Notes: generated by a model not told the origin, from the letters alone. A stretch of DNA of 64,000 bases from Acidimicrobiaceae bacterium (GCA_003158855.1 PMLJ01000034.1:62001-126000), one strand, 5' to 3'. Counted from the first letter of the stretch, positions 8,818 to 17,796 are shown. Program-made: numbers and translations.

Positions 8818-9291
8818 GTGGCTGATACCCGGGGTCTGCTGATATACGACGGCACCTGCGGCTCGTGCCGCTCGAGTGTTGGCTGGGTGCTGCGCCACCA
8901 ACGTAGTGACTCGCACTTCTCCGTGGTCAGTTCCCAAGAGTTGAGCGACCGCGAGCTGGCGCAACGGTCGTTGACGCGCGGTGACGTCGAAAGATTCGTC
9001 TGCTGGATCGAGGCTGGACGCGCGGAGCGAGGCTCGAGGGCCGTGGCGCGCGTGCTACTGCGCGTCAAAGGAGCGTGGCCGCTCCTCGGCTCGGCACTAC
9101 TCGTGCCTCCGCTCAGCTTGGTCGCCCCCGTGGTCTACCGAGTGGTCGCGCGATATCGTCACCGGATTCCTGGCGCGACGTCTCAATGCGGTCGCGCAGG
9201 TGCGGTTGGCCGGACCCAATTGTCCCACCAGAAGGAGACAACCCAATCAACCCTGGGCCGCGATGGCCACCGAGACGCGGGAGTTCTCTAG
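8818..9291 (+). CDS. DCC1-like thiol-disulfide oxidoreductase family protein (DUF393)
   Basis: Small protein of the DUF393/DCC family, named for its YDGxCxxC-type motif; here it is IYDGTCGSCRSSVGW near residue 10. Members have a thioredoxin-like fold with a hydrophobic C-terminal part, seen here as LLGSALLVPPLSLVAPVVYRVVA, ending in the typical RHRIPGATSQC. About 30 residues follow that family endpoint and look unlike the family, so the 3' end may have been extended by a lost stop. The start is GTG at 8818. No partner gene is evident. Confidence 0.75.
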   Translation: MADTRGLLIYDGTCGSCRSSVGWVLRHQRSDSHFSVVSSQELSDRELAQRSLTRGDVERFVCWIEAGRAERGSRAVARVLLRVKGAWPLLGSALLVPPLSLVAPVVYRVVARYRHRIPGATSQCGRAGAVGRTQLSHQKETTQSTLGRDGHRDAGVL

Positions 9292-9498
9292 TGGAGGTGC
9301 CGCTCCGACTTCCGGCTGTCGTGCGATGACTGGTTTCGACCTTCTTCTGCAACACGGGAGAAAATCTGTCACTTTTCCAGGCGACGCGATGTGAATGCAA
9401 TGAAAAGTCATATTCTCACATTCGCTTGCCTACGGTGGCGTCAGTCGCTCACTGAACGGACAGAATCCACATCAGAGTAGAATTAGTTACCTTGAAGA

Positions 9499-10995
9499 AT
9501 GCCCATGACCTCGGTCGCTGATGTCCTTGGCGGTCGCTACCGCCTCGTCCGCTTGCTCGGCAGGGGCGGAATGTCTGACGTCTACCAAGCCTTCGACGAG
9601 ATCACTGGCAGCGATGTCGCGGTCAAGATCGTCCGCTCGAGTGATCCGGAGTTCGGGCGCAGGTTGGCTCAGGAAGCTCGCGCGCTGGAAAGCTTCGAGC
9701 ATCCAGGCCTCATCAGACTTCTTGACATCGGCGCGGTGGGAGACCAAGCCTACCTGGTCATGGAACTTATCGCGGGCCAAACGCTCGCCCAGACTCTTCG
9801 TGAAGGCTCACTCTCGTCGAGGGAAACGGCGGACCTCGGCGCGAGGCTTGCCGACGCACTGGCGTACGTGCACGAACGCGGCGTCGTCCACCGCGACGTG
9901 AAGCCTTCCAACATATTGCTGTCGGCGAACGGCGACGCATGGCTCGGCGACTTCGGAATTGCCAGCCTTCACGACGCGTCGGTACTGACGGCTACCGGCA
10001 CGACCATGGGGACCGTCTCGTACATGGCGCCCGAGCAGCTGGAGAATCACCAGGTAGGTCCGGCGGCCGACATCTGGTCGCTGGGAATCATCCTGCTCGA
10101 GTGCCTGACCGCCCGACGCGTGTACGAGGGAACGCCTAGCGAAGTGCTTGCGCGCCGCCTCGCCGGTCCCGTGGTGCTGCCTGGCGAACTTCCGGTGCCG
10201 TGGAAGTTGGTGCTCACCGGAATGCTCACCCAACGCGCCGACCAACGTCTTGAGGATTTCGAGGTGGCCGCGCTTCTCGCCACCCGTGCATACGACGCCC
10301 CTTGGTCGCCGCCGGACAGCGACGTCACCTCGCAACTTGGCGCAACAGAACATGGTGACAACACGGCGATGATGCCTGGTGTCGTCGGGGTTGGCATGAT
10401 GGGAGATGAGACGCGCGTCACCAAGACCACGCGACCGGTCGTTGGGGCCAAGAAGCCCCCCAAATGGAACTCGCGAGCCTCGGCGGCAGTAGCCGTGGTA
10501 GCGGCGTTGGGCATCGGACTCTTCTTCACCTTGGGGTCGAGTCCCGCAAAGCCTCATCCCACCACGACCACCAAGCCATCGGTGACGACAACGACGGTCC
10601 TCGCGGGTACCGCGGCGCTCAATGCGTTGGAGAGTCAGGTGCTCGCCGGCGAGACCGCGGGTAACGTTGACGCCGCGTCGGGACAGGCGATCACTCAGCA
10701 GGCGGGCTTCGCGCAGGCCGATTACGCATCAGGAAGGACGCGGCAGGCGGTCAGCGATCTTGAACTCGTCTCTAGCGCCATCTCCAATGGGATTCTCAAT
10801 CACACCATCGGTCCAATCGAAGGACAACTGCTGCAGAGCGACCTCGGACTCCTCGCGAGCTCGCTTAACTTGAGTTCGGCAGTTACGCCTCCAACTACCA
10901 CAACGACTACGACAACCACAACCACAACGTTTCTATCGTTTGGCAATGGCAATGGCAATGGCAATGGCAATGGCGGTGGCAATGGCAATGGCTAA
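9499..10995 (+). CDS. Membrane-anchored serine/threonine protein kinase
   Basis: Hanks-type kinase of 498 residues. The glycine loop is LLGRGGMSDVYQ (from about residue 19), the ATP Lys is about K43 (VAVKIV), the catalytic loop is HRDVKPSN (131-138), DFG is at 151-153, and APE is in SYMAPEQLE. A single membrane segment lies near residues 335-355 (VAVVAALGIGLFFTL). The extracellular part has no PASTA repeats; it holds a Thr-rich linker, a helical region, a poly-Thr tract and a Gly-Asn repeat tail encoded by a GGCAAT hexamer repeat. It probably senses a surface signal; the target is unknown. It is monocistronic as far as can be seen. Confidence 0.93.
   Translation: MPMTSVADVLGGRYRLVRLLGRGGMSDVYQAFDEITGSDVAVKIVRSSDPEFGRRLAQEARALESFEHPGLIRLLDIGAVGDQAYLVMELIAGQTLAQTLREGSLSSRETADLGARLADALAYVHERGVVHRDVKPSNILLSANGDAWLGDFGIASLHDASVLTATGTTMGTVSYMAPEQLENHQVGPAADIWSLGIILLECLTARRVYEGTPSEVLARRLAGPVVLPGELPVPWKLVLTGMLTQRADQRLEDFEVAALLATRAYDAPWSPPDSDVTSQLGATEHGDNTAMMPGVVGVGMMGDETRVTKTTRPVVGAKKPPKWNSRASAAVAVVAALGIGLFFTLGSSPAKPHPTTTTKPSVTTTTVLAGTAALNALESQVLAGETAGNVDAASGQAITQQAGFAQADYASGRTRQAVSDLELVSSAISNGILNHTIGPIEGQLLQSDLGLLASSLNLSSAVTPPTTTTTTTTTTTTFLSFGNGNGNGNGNGGGNGNG
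10942..10992 (+). repeat. Hexanucleotide microsatellite encoding a Gly-Asn tail
   Basis: About eight copies of GGCAAT (with one GGCGGT variant) encode alternating Gly-Asn at the extreme C-terminus of the kinase. The unit is a multiple of three, so copy number changes would alter tail length without changing frame. Confidence 0.85.
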
Positions 10996-11005
10996 TGGCA
11001 AACGA

Positions 11006-11030
11006 GCAGTGATTGTCAGGGTCTCACTGC
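11006..11030 (+). terminator. Possible hairpin after the kinase gene
   Basis: GCAGTGA and TCACTGC form a perfect 7-bp stem with an 11-base loop, 11 bases after the kinase stop. No T-tract follows, so this is a weak terminator candidate. Confidence 0.35.
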
Positions 11031-11302
11031 GGCATAGGTCGTCGTTCACCGAGAACAGAGTTGTCTGAATCTCAGTGCGGTTTCACGTCTGCGATCAAGA
11101 CTCTCAAACGTGTAGAGAAACTGGTTGGCGCTTCATCGCAGGTTAGACGTCGAAAGCTAGATCACCATTGCCATGTTCCTTTCCTCCAGTCGTGGATATC
11201 GGGCCACCAGTTTGACGGACATGGGAGCATCGAGGGTCGCCCAAAGTCATCTCGGGCCAAAACTCGCGCCATGGCCGTACGCCGTCAGACTACGATTGGC
11301 AC
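11031..11302. other. Intergenic, no gene seen
   Basis: Short overlapping ORFs here look like shadows, with no recognisable motif. The region presumably holds the promoter of the GNAT gene. Confidence 0.5.
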
Positions 11303-11791
11303 GTGCCAGAATTGCAGCGACTGCGCGCCGACCACGCCCCGGCAGTCTTGGCCTTCGAACTGGCGAATCGCTCCTATTTTTCCTCCTTTGTCTCCGACCG
11401 CGGCGATGAGTTCTACCTGCACTTCTCCGAGCAGTACAACGCCCTGCTGGCCGGGCAAGAAACAGGAACCTACGTCTTCCACGTGCTCGTTGCCGAGGAT
11501 GGCACGGTGCTCGGCCGTTTCAATCTGGTCGATCTTCACGACGGCACGGCCGAGCTCGGGTACCGGGTCGCGCAGGACGTCGCGGGTCGCGGTGTGGCGA
11601 CCGCAACCGTGCAAGAACTGTGTCACCTCGCGGCCGCGCAGTACGGGCTGCGCACGCTCAGGGCAGCGACCACCTATGACAACGTCGCGTCCCAGAAGGT
11701 ACTGACTAAGGCTGGGTTCGTCCCCGTTGGCCCCGCTGAGCCCGGCGGCCGACCAGGCACCTGGTATCAGCGTGCCCTGACATCCGACTGA
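11303..11791 (+). CDS. GNAT family N-acetyltransferase
   Basis: Acetyl-CoA-dependent N-acyltransferase of about 162 residues, RimJ/RimL-like. Beta-strand 4 and the acetyl-CoA pyrophosphate loop are visible as VLGRFNLVDLHDGTAELGYRV followed by AQDVAGRGVATATVQELC. The C-terminal part VASQKVLTKAGFVPVG is the typical NxxSxxVLxKxGF segment, with Val-Ala replacing part of the motif. The start is GTG at 11303. The substrate, whether protein N-terminus or small molecule, is not predictable. Confidence 0.88.
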   Translation: MPELQRLRADHAPAVLAFELANRSYFSSFVSDRGDEFYLHFSEQYNALLAGQETGTYVFHVLVAEDGTVLGRFNLVDLHDGTAELGYRVAQDVAGRGVATATVQELCHLAAAQYGLRTLRAATTYDNVASQKVLTKAGFVPVGPAEPGGRPGTWYQRALTSD

Positions 11792-12312
11792 CTCCATATC
11801 CCTCGCTGACGACGCGCGCCAGCGTCAGGAGCAGTGGGAACCGGACAATGAAGGCACCGCTCTGAACCTTGCAAGATCGTGGACCCAGAGGAGGTCAGCA
11901 AGAAAACGCTCCGGACTCAACTCAGTCTGCTCCGATAACTCATTGAGAGCCGAGGAGCCGGAAGATTGGAAACCTCAGGCGCCCGACCAAAGGTTGATTC
12001 TCCAGTCGGATATTGTGCACGTCGGTCCTTCGAACTGAACCCCCCGCACCATCCAAATCTGGTGCAGAAAGATCCCATAGCGAGACCGATTGAGAAGCAG
12101 TGCTGCGCCATCTCGAGGTTGCGTCCAGACTCGCCTCAAGAGGAGCTGGCCCCGTACAAATCTGATCTCCGCTTCGATCAAACTTGCATGAGCGCTTTAC
12201 CGGCGTCACGTGGGCGTTAGCGGGCGCACAATACGGGACAATATTGGTACGCCGCGGATACCGCGGGCCAAGTGGAAACGCACTGAATCATTGGACAACG
12301 CCTCACGACGCT
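11792..12312. other. Intergenic, no gene seen
   Basis: About 520 bases between the GNAT gene and the tRNA gene. The ORFs listed here lack codon-usage or motif support, and I see no conserved element. Confidence 0.5.
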
Positions 12313-12386
<74 letters not shown>

Positions 12387-12440
12387 ACGTCTCCTTGGAG
12401 ACTCGAGCAAGTCTAGGGCAACAGCATCTAGCGTGGTGAC

Positions 12441-12815
12441 GTGGAAACATCCCTCTACGACCAGGTCGGCGGACAACCATTCTTCGACCGACTTGTGGAG
12501 GCCTTCTACGAAGCGGTAGAGAAGGACGAAATCCTTCGCCCGATGTACCCCGACGATCTCGAGGAATCCCGGCGACACCTGGTGATCTTTCTCGTGCAGT
12601 ACTGGGGAGGGCCGACGTTGTACATGGAGGAGCGCGGTCATCCGCGCCTTCGAATGCGCCACGCTCCTTTTCGGATAACCAAGAAGGCGCGTGACGCCTG
12701 GCTGTCGGCAATGAACTCGGCCCTTTCGAGCGTCCGAGACGAGCTCACGGAAGAGCAGTTCGTGGAGATGAACTCCTACTTCGACATGGCGGCGCACCAG
12801 CTCAGGAATGTCTGA
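12441..12815 (+). CDS. glbO: Group II truncated haemoglobin (GlbO/trHbO)
   Basis: Small haem protein of 124 residues, binding O2, CO or NO in the cytoplasm. It shows the trHb start SLYDQVGGQPFFDRLVEAFYE, the CD/E region FLVQYWGGPTLYMEERGHPRLRMRH with the proximal His in RMRHAPF, and the conserved Trp in ARDAWLSAM, features of the group II actinobacterial proteins. The start is GTG at 12441. It sits directly beside the tRNA-Gly gene and faces the same way as the PH-domain gene. Its role could be oxygen or NO handling; this is family knowledge. Confidence 0.92.
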   Translation: METSLYDQVGGQPFFDRLVEAFYEAVEKDEILRPMYPDDLEESRRHLVIFLVQYWGGPTLYMEERGHPRLRMRHAPFRITKKARDAWLSAMNSALSSVRDELTEEQFVEMNSYFDMAAHQLRNV

Positions 12816-13002
12816 CGACGAGCGGACCAGGGGTTGCCAATCAAGAGGTCGATGAGGTTCAGCCGTCAACCGCAGTCTCGCACCGCGCCTTGGATCCGAT
12901 CTGGCAGGTCACGCTCGGCGGAGCATCGACGTCCGAAGGCTCTTGGGTGACGAAGCGGCGACGGTGCTCGTTCATGAACCTCGAAGTCCTTAGCATTGGA
13001 GC

Positions 13003-13566
13003 ATGAGCAAGAAGACGGCGCTGCGCTACGGGGAGGAGCGGGTGATCTCGGTCACGCCGGTGGCCCGCGGACTCGTGCTCCCCGCGTTCGCGAGCGTCTT
13101 GGCGGCGGTGTTGATTCAGTTCGGGGCGGGACACGTACATCTTCTCCACTCAGTCCGTATGCCCCTGCTGCTGATCTTCGTCGTGCCCTGCCTCATCGTT
13201 GTGGGAACGCGAGTGTGGCGTTGGCGCTCGCACAAGGTGCACGTCACCAACCAGCGCATCATCGTCGAAGGCGGGGTCCTGCACCATCAGCGCAGTGAAA
13301 TCGATCTGCGCGACGTCATTGCGACCCACGTCGACCAGCGATTCCGCGAGCGATTGTCCCGGCGAGGTTTGGTGGTGCTGGAGAGTCGAGCGGGAACGAC
13401 AAATCTCGGAGTCGTCCACCATCCGGGAGCGTTGTGTCGCCTGATCGATCAGGAACGAGCGGTGTACAGGGAGGGCGGCGTGGCCTTTGACACGGTGTTC
13501 GATTTCGATCAGCCCCAGCCGCCCGACTACGAGATCCATCCCCGACGCCGCCGCGAGCGTTCATGA
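13003..13566 (+). CDS. PH-domain (bPH2/YdbS-like) membrane protein
   Basis: This is a 187-residue protein with two membrane segments near the N-terminus (GLVLPAFASVLAAVLIQF and MPLLLIFVVPCLIVVG), then a bacterial PH domain beginning HKVHVTNQRIIVEGGVLHHQRSEIDLRDV. The strand pattern and TNQRI motif are diagnostic of the bPH2 family. Function in the family is poorly known; related proteins are membrane-associated and often linked to envelope homeostasis. It is followed closely by a small zinc-ribbon protein. Confidence 0.82.
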   Translation: MSKKTALRYGEERVISVTPVARGLVLPAFASVLAAVLIQFGAGHVHLLHSVRMPLLLIFVVPCLIVVGTRVWRWRSHKVHVTNQRIIVEGGVLHHQRSEIDLRDVIATHVDQRFRERLSRRGLVVLESRAGTTNLGVVHHPGALCRLIDQERAVYREGGVAFDTVFDFDQPQPPDYEIHPRRRRERS

Positions 13567-13582
13567 ACTGAATGAGGGTTCG

Positions 13583-13816
13583 GTGCCATCCACTACCGTG
13601 ATTACCGTGACTACTCGATATCGCTGCACGGCCTGTGGGAATCTGACGCGCTTCGACGTGGTGGAGACGACCTCGGTTCGCTCCTTCCATCACTTCACCG
13701 TCGGCGGGGATCTCACCATCGAAGAGCCCGAGGTGATTTCCAAGACCATCGAATCCGTGACCTGTCGCTGGTGCGGGCACGGACGCAGTGTCGAGGTCAT
13801 CACCGAGACCGAATAA
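13583..13816 (+). CDS. Small zinc-ribbon protein conserved in Actinobacteria
   Basis: Protein of about 70-77 residues with two CxxC pairs (RCTACGN and CRWCGHG) that would bind one zinc. The ORF track starts in the PH-domain gene; GTG codons at 13583, 13598 and 13607 are the likely starts. The first has a GAGGG sequence just upstream, and the last gives the usual family start TTRYRCTACG. The middle reads RFDVVETTSVRSFHHFTVGG. I recognise it as a short actinobacterial zinc-ribbon type without a known role. Confidence 0.75.
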   Translation: MPSTTVITVTTRYRCTACGNLTRFDVVETTSVRSFHHFTVGGDLTIEEPEVISKTIESVTCRWCGHGRSVEVITETE

Positions 13817-13823
13817 GCGACAC

Positions 13824-14222
13824 GTGCGGTCGTTCGACGCCTCCCGCGAGCGCCCGGCCCCGGCCTCGTTCATGGGAAAGACCCTCGCGGGTGAGCCGGT
13901 AACGCACCGGTTTGACCGGCTGACGCTGCTCGTCGCGGTGAAGAACATGTGTGACGGATGCCGCGACTTCGTGCAGTCGGATCTCCACGAGCTCGCCACG
14001 CTGCAGGTGGTGATCGTGAGTGCCACGGGTGACGAGACCGGTGAATGGGAGGGCGCTCCTCGCCAGGTGATCGTGGCGCCCGACGTTCTACGCGAACTCG
14101 ATATTCGATGGCCGCCGTTCTACGTGCTCATCGATCCGTCGCGGGCCGCCGTTGTCACTGAGGGCGTCGTGTTCGGCCCCTCCCAAGTCGCCGAGGAGAT
14201 TTCCACGTTCCTCGCGCGCTGA
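13824..14222 (+). CDS. Thioredoxin-fold protein with CDGC motif
   Basis: About 132 residues. The core LLVAVKNMCDGCRDFVQSDL looks like a beta-alpha thioredoxin unit with a CxxC redox pair; later strands read VVIVSATGD and PPFYVLIDPS, where the Pro-Phe-Tyr would be the cis-Pro loop, and the C-terminal helix is QVAEEISTFL. It resembles small thioredoxin-like proteins of Actinobacteria. The start may be GTG at 13824, eight bases after the upstream stop, or the ATG at 13872. It probably acts in a thiol-disulfide exchange; the partner is unknown. Confidence 0.7.
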   Translation: MRSFDASRERPAPASFMGKTLAGEPVTHRFDRLTLLVAVKNMCDGCRDFVQSDLHELATLQVVIVSATGDETGEWEGAPRQVIVAPDVLRELDIRWPPFYVLIDPSRAAVVTEGVVFGPSQVAEEISTFLAR

Positions 14223-14268
14223 GATGTCACAGGCCCCCGTCAAGGTGGGGACAAGTGAAAGGCGTGCA

Positions 14269-14481
14269 ATGTCAAGTGGAATAGAACTATCAATCAGCTG
14301 CAACGACTGTATTCGAAGGGGCACACCCGACTGCGCGGACTGCCTCGTCAGTTTCGTCATGGGCGAAGCGCCTGACGAATTGGTGATGACCAGCGCCGAA
14401 GCTGACGTGGTGCAGCTCTTCACGTCCCAGGGGATGATTCCACGCCTCAAGTTTCATCACCGTTCGGCACCGAGCCCCTGA
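14269..14481 (+). CDS. Small Cys-rich conserved actinobacterial protein
   Basis: About 70 residues, with ISCNDCIRRGTPDCADCLVSFVMG containing four cysteines as CxxC-x6-CxxC, then an acidic helix (DVVQLFTSQGMIPRLKF). This layout is familiar from short actinobacterial proteins of unknown function next to GT4 glycosyltransferase genes. The ATG at 14269 has GAAAGG upstream; an earlier ATG at 14224 is also in frame. It may bind a metal or Fe-S cluster, which is inference only. Confidence 0.7.
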   Translation: MSSGIELSISCNDCIRRGTPDCADCLVSFVMGEAPDELVMTSAEADVVQLFTSQGMIPRLKFHHRSAPSP

Positions 14482-14517
14482 GGACGAAGGGGTGAGCCCG
14501 TTGACTAGCGTGGTTCT

Positions 14518-15678
14518 ATGGCGCGCCATCTACTGGTGACCAATGACTTCCCGCCAAAGACGGGTGGAATTCAGGTCTATCTCCACGAACTCTGGCGTCG
14601 CCTTGATGCGGGCCGAGCAGCGGTGCTCACGGCGTCATCGCATGAAGACGCCAAGAACTTCGATTCCGAGTCGGAGTTGGCGATCGAGCGGGTAGCGGCG
14701 TCGACGCTGTTCCTCCCAACGCCCAAGGTCCTCGCCGCCATCGAGGAGGCCATAGAGCGTCACCAACCCGACCTTGTGCTGCTTGATCCGGCGTGGCCAC
14801 TCGGGCTGCTGGGGCCGCGACTCTCTCGTCCCTACGGAGTCATCCTGCACGGGGCGGAAGTGACCGTCCCCGGGCGTCTTCCCCTGGTCGCGTCGTCGCT
14901 TCGCTACGTGCTGCGCCGAGCAAGCGTGGCGGTGTGTGCGGGGACCTATCCGGAGAATGAAGCCCGCCGGGTGGCTGCCGAATACATGCCACCGGTGATC
15001 CAGGTGCCACCGGGTGTGGATACCACCCGGTTCCGTCCGCTGGACGGCGAGCGACGCGACCGCGTGCGAAGCTCGATGGGGCTTCGCGAGGACGGACTGC
15101 TCGTGAGTTCGTACTCGCGCCTGGTTCCGCGAAAGGGCATGGACACTCTTCTTCGCGCTAGCGCGCGCCTAAGAGGCGAGTTCCCCTCACTGCACCTGGC
15201 CATTGGTGGAGCGGGACGCGACCGGGCCCGACTCGAGAAACTGGCCCGCAAGATCGGCGCCCCGGTGACGTTTCTCGGCCGGGTTCCCGACGATCAGTTG
15301 AGCGACTGGCTGGGCGCGAGCGACCTCATGGTCATGGACTGTCGAAGTCGCTGGCTCGGACTCGAGCAGGAGGGCTTCGGGATTGTCTTCGTGGAGGCGG
15401 CGGCTACGGGAGTGGCCCAGATTGCGGGTCGCTCAGGCGGAAGCCACGAGGCCGTGCTCGATGGCGTGACCGGTATCGTCGTCGAGCATTCGAGGAGCGT
15501 GCGTGAGTTGAGCGATGCCATCCGAGCGCTGCTGAGTGATCACGAACTTCGTCGCGAATACGGTCGAAACTCGCGCGAGCTCGCGGTCTCGCGCTTCGAG
15601 TGGGATACGCTCGCCCGACGACTCGGCGAGGGGCTGCAGCCTTTCGACCACTTCGAGGCCGAGAACCAACTGCTCTAA
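14518..15678 (+). CDS. GT4 family glycosyltransferase, PimB/MgtA-like
   Basis: Retaining GT-B glycosyltransferase of 386 residues. The N-terminal domain begins LLVTNDFPPKTGGIQVYLHEL, the start seen in PimB-type mannosyltransferases. The C-terminal domain has the donor-binding stretch SYSRLVPRKGMDTLLRA and the EX7E motif in EQEGFGIVFVEAAATG. In Actinobacteria this clade transfers mannose or glucuronate onto phosphatidylinositol mannosides or glycolipids at the inner membrane face. The exact donor and acceptor cannot be fixed. It is followed 20 bases later by the SRPBCC gene. Confidence 0.85.
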   Translation: MARHLLVTNDFPPKTGGIQVYLHELWRRLDAGRAAVLTASSHEDAKNFDSESELAIERVAASTLFLPTPKVLAAIEEAIERHQPDLVLLDPAWPLGLLGPRLSRPYGVILHGAEVTVPGRLPLVASSLRYVLRRASVAVCAGTYPENEARRVAAEYMPPVIQVPPGVDTTRFRPLDGERRDRVRSSMGLREDGLLVSSYSRLVPRKGMDTLLRASARLRGEFPSLHLAIGGAGRDRARLEKLARKIGAPVTFLGRVPDDQLSDWLGASDLMVMDCRSRWLGLEQEGFGIVFVEAAATGVAQIAGRSGGSHEAVLDGVTGIVVEHSRSVRELSDAIRALLSDHELRREYGRNSRELAVSRFEWDTLARRLGEGLQPFDHFEAENQLL

Positions 15679-15700
15679 GGTGTACATCGAGGGAGGTGCC

Positions 15701-16141
15701 GTGGCGCAACGAGCGACAGTATCTATGGTGGTCAATGCGGCTCCCGAGGCGGTCTACGGCGTGGTTACCGACTTCGCGAACTACGCCAACTGGGTCAGCG
15801 ACCTCAAGAAGATCGAGGTTCTCGAGCGAGACAGCGAGGGACGACCTCTCGAGATCGAGTTCCGCGCCGCCGCCTTCGGGCGTTCTACCACCTACACCCT
15901 GCGCTACGACTACAGCCGTGCGCCCGAACTCCTGAGTTGGTTTCAGACCCAAGGCGACATCACCGAGACCATGAAGGGCCAGTACCGCTTCGAAGCCGTG
16001 GATGGCGGGACCAAGGTCACCTACGACCTCGAGGTCGAGCTCTTGGTTCCGATTCCGGCCTTCATCAAGTCGCGCGCCGCCCACCGCATTCAGACTCAGG
16101 CTCTCGATGATTTGAAGGCCCAGGCCGAGCTGCTGGCATGA
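15701..16141 (+). CDS. SRPBCC (polyketide cyclase/START-like) family protein
   Basis: About 146 residues with the helix-grip fold of SRPBCC proteins: an N-terminal strand ATVSMVVNAAPEAVYGVVTDFANYANWVSD, central strands RYDYSRAPELLSWFQTQGD and a long C-terminal helix. The GTG at 15701 is preceded by GGGAGG and is preferred over the upstream start in the ORF track. Such proteins bind hydrophobic ligands; this subtype is common beside actinobacterial glycosyltransferase and glucokinase genes. Its stop overlaps the glucokinase start by four bases. Confidence 0.8.
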   Translation: MAQRATVSMVVNAAPEAVYGVVTDFANYANWVSDLKKIEVLERDSEGRPLEIEFRAAAFGRSTTYTLRYDYSRAPELLSWFQTQGDITETMKGQYRFEAVDGGTKVTYDLEVELLVPIPAFIKSRAAHRIQTQALDDLKAQAELLA

Positions 16142-17109
16142 GTGACGTCGCGATCGGCATTGACGTCGGTGGAACCAAAGCGTTGGCCCTTATTGTCGCG
16201 CGCGACGGACGCGTGCTCGGAGAGGTGAAGGCGAAGACCCCCCACGACGCCGGCAACCGAGCGGGCGAGGCAACGGCCGCGGTCCTCACCGGGCAGATCA
16301 TCGAGCTGGCCTCGACCCACGGTCTCAACCCGAGCGAAGTGCCCGTCGGCATTGGACTTCCCGGCCTGATGCGTCGAGACGGCCACCTGGCCTTCGCCCC
16401 CAATCTCCAATCCGTCAACGGCTCAGACCTCGGAGCGCTGCTCGGCGCTTCGCTCGCGAGTTCGATCGTGTTCTGCGAGAACGATGCCAACTGCGCGGCG
16501 CTGGCCGAGCACGAGTGGGGCGCGGGCCGCGGGATCGAGGACTTCGTCATGGTGACCCTCGGCACCGGCATCGGAGGCGGCGTCATAGCTGACGGCCAGT
16601 TGGTGCGTGGGCGAAGCGGCTTCGCCGGCGAGATCGGCCACATGGTCGTCCAAGCTCACGGCGATCCCTGTCTCTGTGGGGGCCACGGCTGCTGGGAGCG
16701 CTACGCGTCCGGGGGAGCGCTCGGTCGACTGACCCGCGAAGCGGCGCACTCGGGAAAACTCGCCACCCTCGTCGCGAGGCTCGGAAGCGCCGAGGCCGTT
16801 CGAGCCGAGGACGTCACCGCCGCCGGCGCCGAGGGACTCGAGGAGGCGCTCGTTTTGTTGAAGGAGGTGGGGTGGTGGCTGGCTCTCGGACTATCCAATC
16901 TCGCCGCGATCCTCGACTGCGGTCATTTCGTCATTGGCGGAGGGCTCTCGAGCGCGTCCGATCTCGTGCTGCCCTACGCCCGCGAGTACCTGGTTGACCT
17001 CGTCGAGGGCTACGACGCCCGACCGACGATCACGGTCACCACGTCGATGTTCGGACCCCGCTCGGGAGCAATGGGGGCGGCGTTGGTCGCCTTCGAGCGC
17101 AATTCGTGA
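16138..17109 (+). CDS. glk: ROK family glucokinase
   Basis: Phosphorylates glucose (or a related sugar) with ATP or polyphosphate in the cytoplasm; 323 residues. The ROK fold is shown by IGIDVGGTKALALIV at the N-terminus, the substrate/catalytic region ENDANCAALAEHEWGAG, GTGIGGGVI for phosphate binding, and the zinc motif CLCGGHGCWERYASG, which is the ROK CxCGxxGCxE signature. It is in a tight rightward cluster with the SRPBCC protein and LLM oxidoreductase. Confidence 0.9.
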   Translation: MSDVAIGIDVGGTKALALIVARDGRVLGEVKAKTPHDAGNRAGEATAAVLTGQIIELASTHGLNPSEVPVGIGLPGLMRRDGHLAFAPNLQSVNGSDLGALLGASLASSIVFCENDANCAALAEHEWGAGRGIEDFVMVTLGTGIGGGVIADGQLVRGRSGFAGEIGHMVVQAHGDPCLCGGHGCWERYASGGALGRLTREAAHSGKLATLVARLGSAEAVRAEDVTAAGAEGLEEALVLLKEVGWWLALGLSNLAAILDCGHFVIGGGLSSASDLVLPYAREYLVDLVEGYDARPTITVTTSMFGPRSGAMGAALVAFERNS

Positions 17110-17780
17110 AGATCGGCGTCCTGCTGCCGACGTTTCGAGAGGGTGCCGAGGATGCGTTCGCGTTCGCCCGTGAAGCCGCCGACGCCGGACTCGACGGCGT
17201 CTTCGCGTACGACCACCTGTGGCCCATGGGCACGCCCACCCGGCCGTCGATGGCGCCCTTCGCACTGCTCGCGGCGGTCGCTCGCCGTCACGAGAGCCTC
17301 GTGGTCGGGCCGCTGGTGGCGCGCGTGGGCATCGTCGGCACGGATCACCTCGTGCGCCAGTTCCGCACGTTGGAGTCCTTGGCTCACGGGCGAGTGATCG
17401 CGGCGCTCGGGACGGGCGACCGGCTGTCGATGGAGGAGAACGCCGCATACGACATCGCTTCGCTGAGTGCCGACGAGCGACGAGGTCTGCTGAGGGAGGC
17501 AGTCGTGGCGTTGGGCGGCTCGATGCCGGTGTGGATCGGGGGCGGAGGCGCGACGACGAACCAACTCGCCCGTTCGCTCGGCGCGGAGATAAACCTCTGG
17601 GATAGTTCACCCGAGCACCTGAAGCAGATGGGAGGGTTCGGACCCACCAATTGGGCTGGTCCAGTGCCGAAAGACCTGATGGAGAGCTTGAACGCGCTTC
17701 GTGACGCTGGTTCCACGTGGGCGGTGCTAGGTCCCCAGATCGAGATTGCCCGACTCAAAGAGTGGCGACGCGCCAACTAA
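17106..17780 (+). CDS. LLM-class F420-type oxidoreductase (short)
   Basis: TIM-barrel luciferase-like monooxygenase family, probably using F420 or FMN. The start MKIGVLLPTFREGAEDAFAFAREAADAGLDGVFAYDH is typical, and later strands include PVWIGGGGATTNQLARSLGAE. At 224 residues it is shorter than the usual 280-330, missing part of the middle insertion, so it is a compact member or partly reduced. GTG start overlapping the glucokinase stop (four bases). The substrate is unknown. Confidence 0.8.
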   Translation: MKIGVLLPTFREGAEDAFAFAREAADAGLDGVFAYDHLWPMGTPTRPSMAPFALLAAVARRHESLVVGPLVARVGIVGTDHLVRQFRTLESLAHGRVIAALGTGDRLSMEENAAYDIASLSADERRGLLREAVVALGGSMPVWIGGGGATTNQLARSLGAEINLWDSSPEHLKQMGGFGPTNWAGPVPKDLMESLNALRDAGSTWAVLGPQIEIARLKEWRRAN

Positions 17781-17796
17781 CTAGTAAGTTTCCCAA

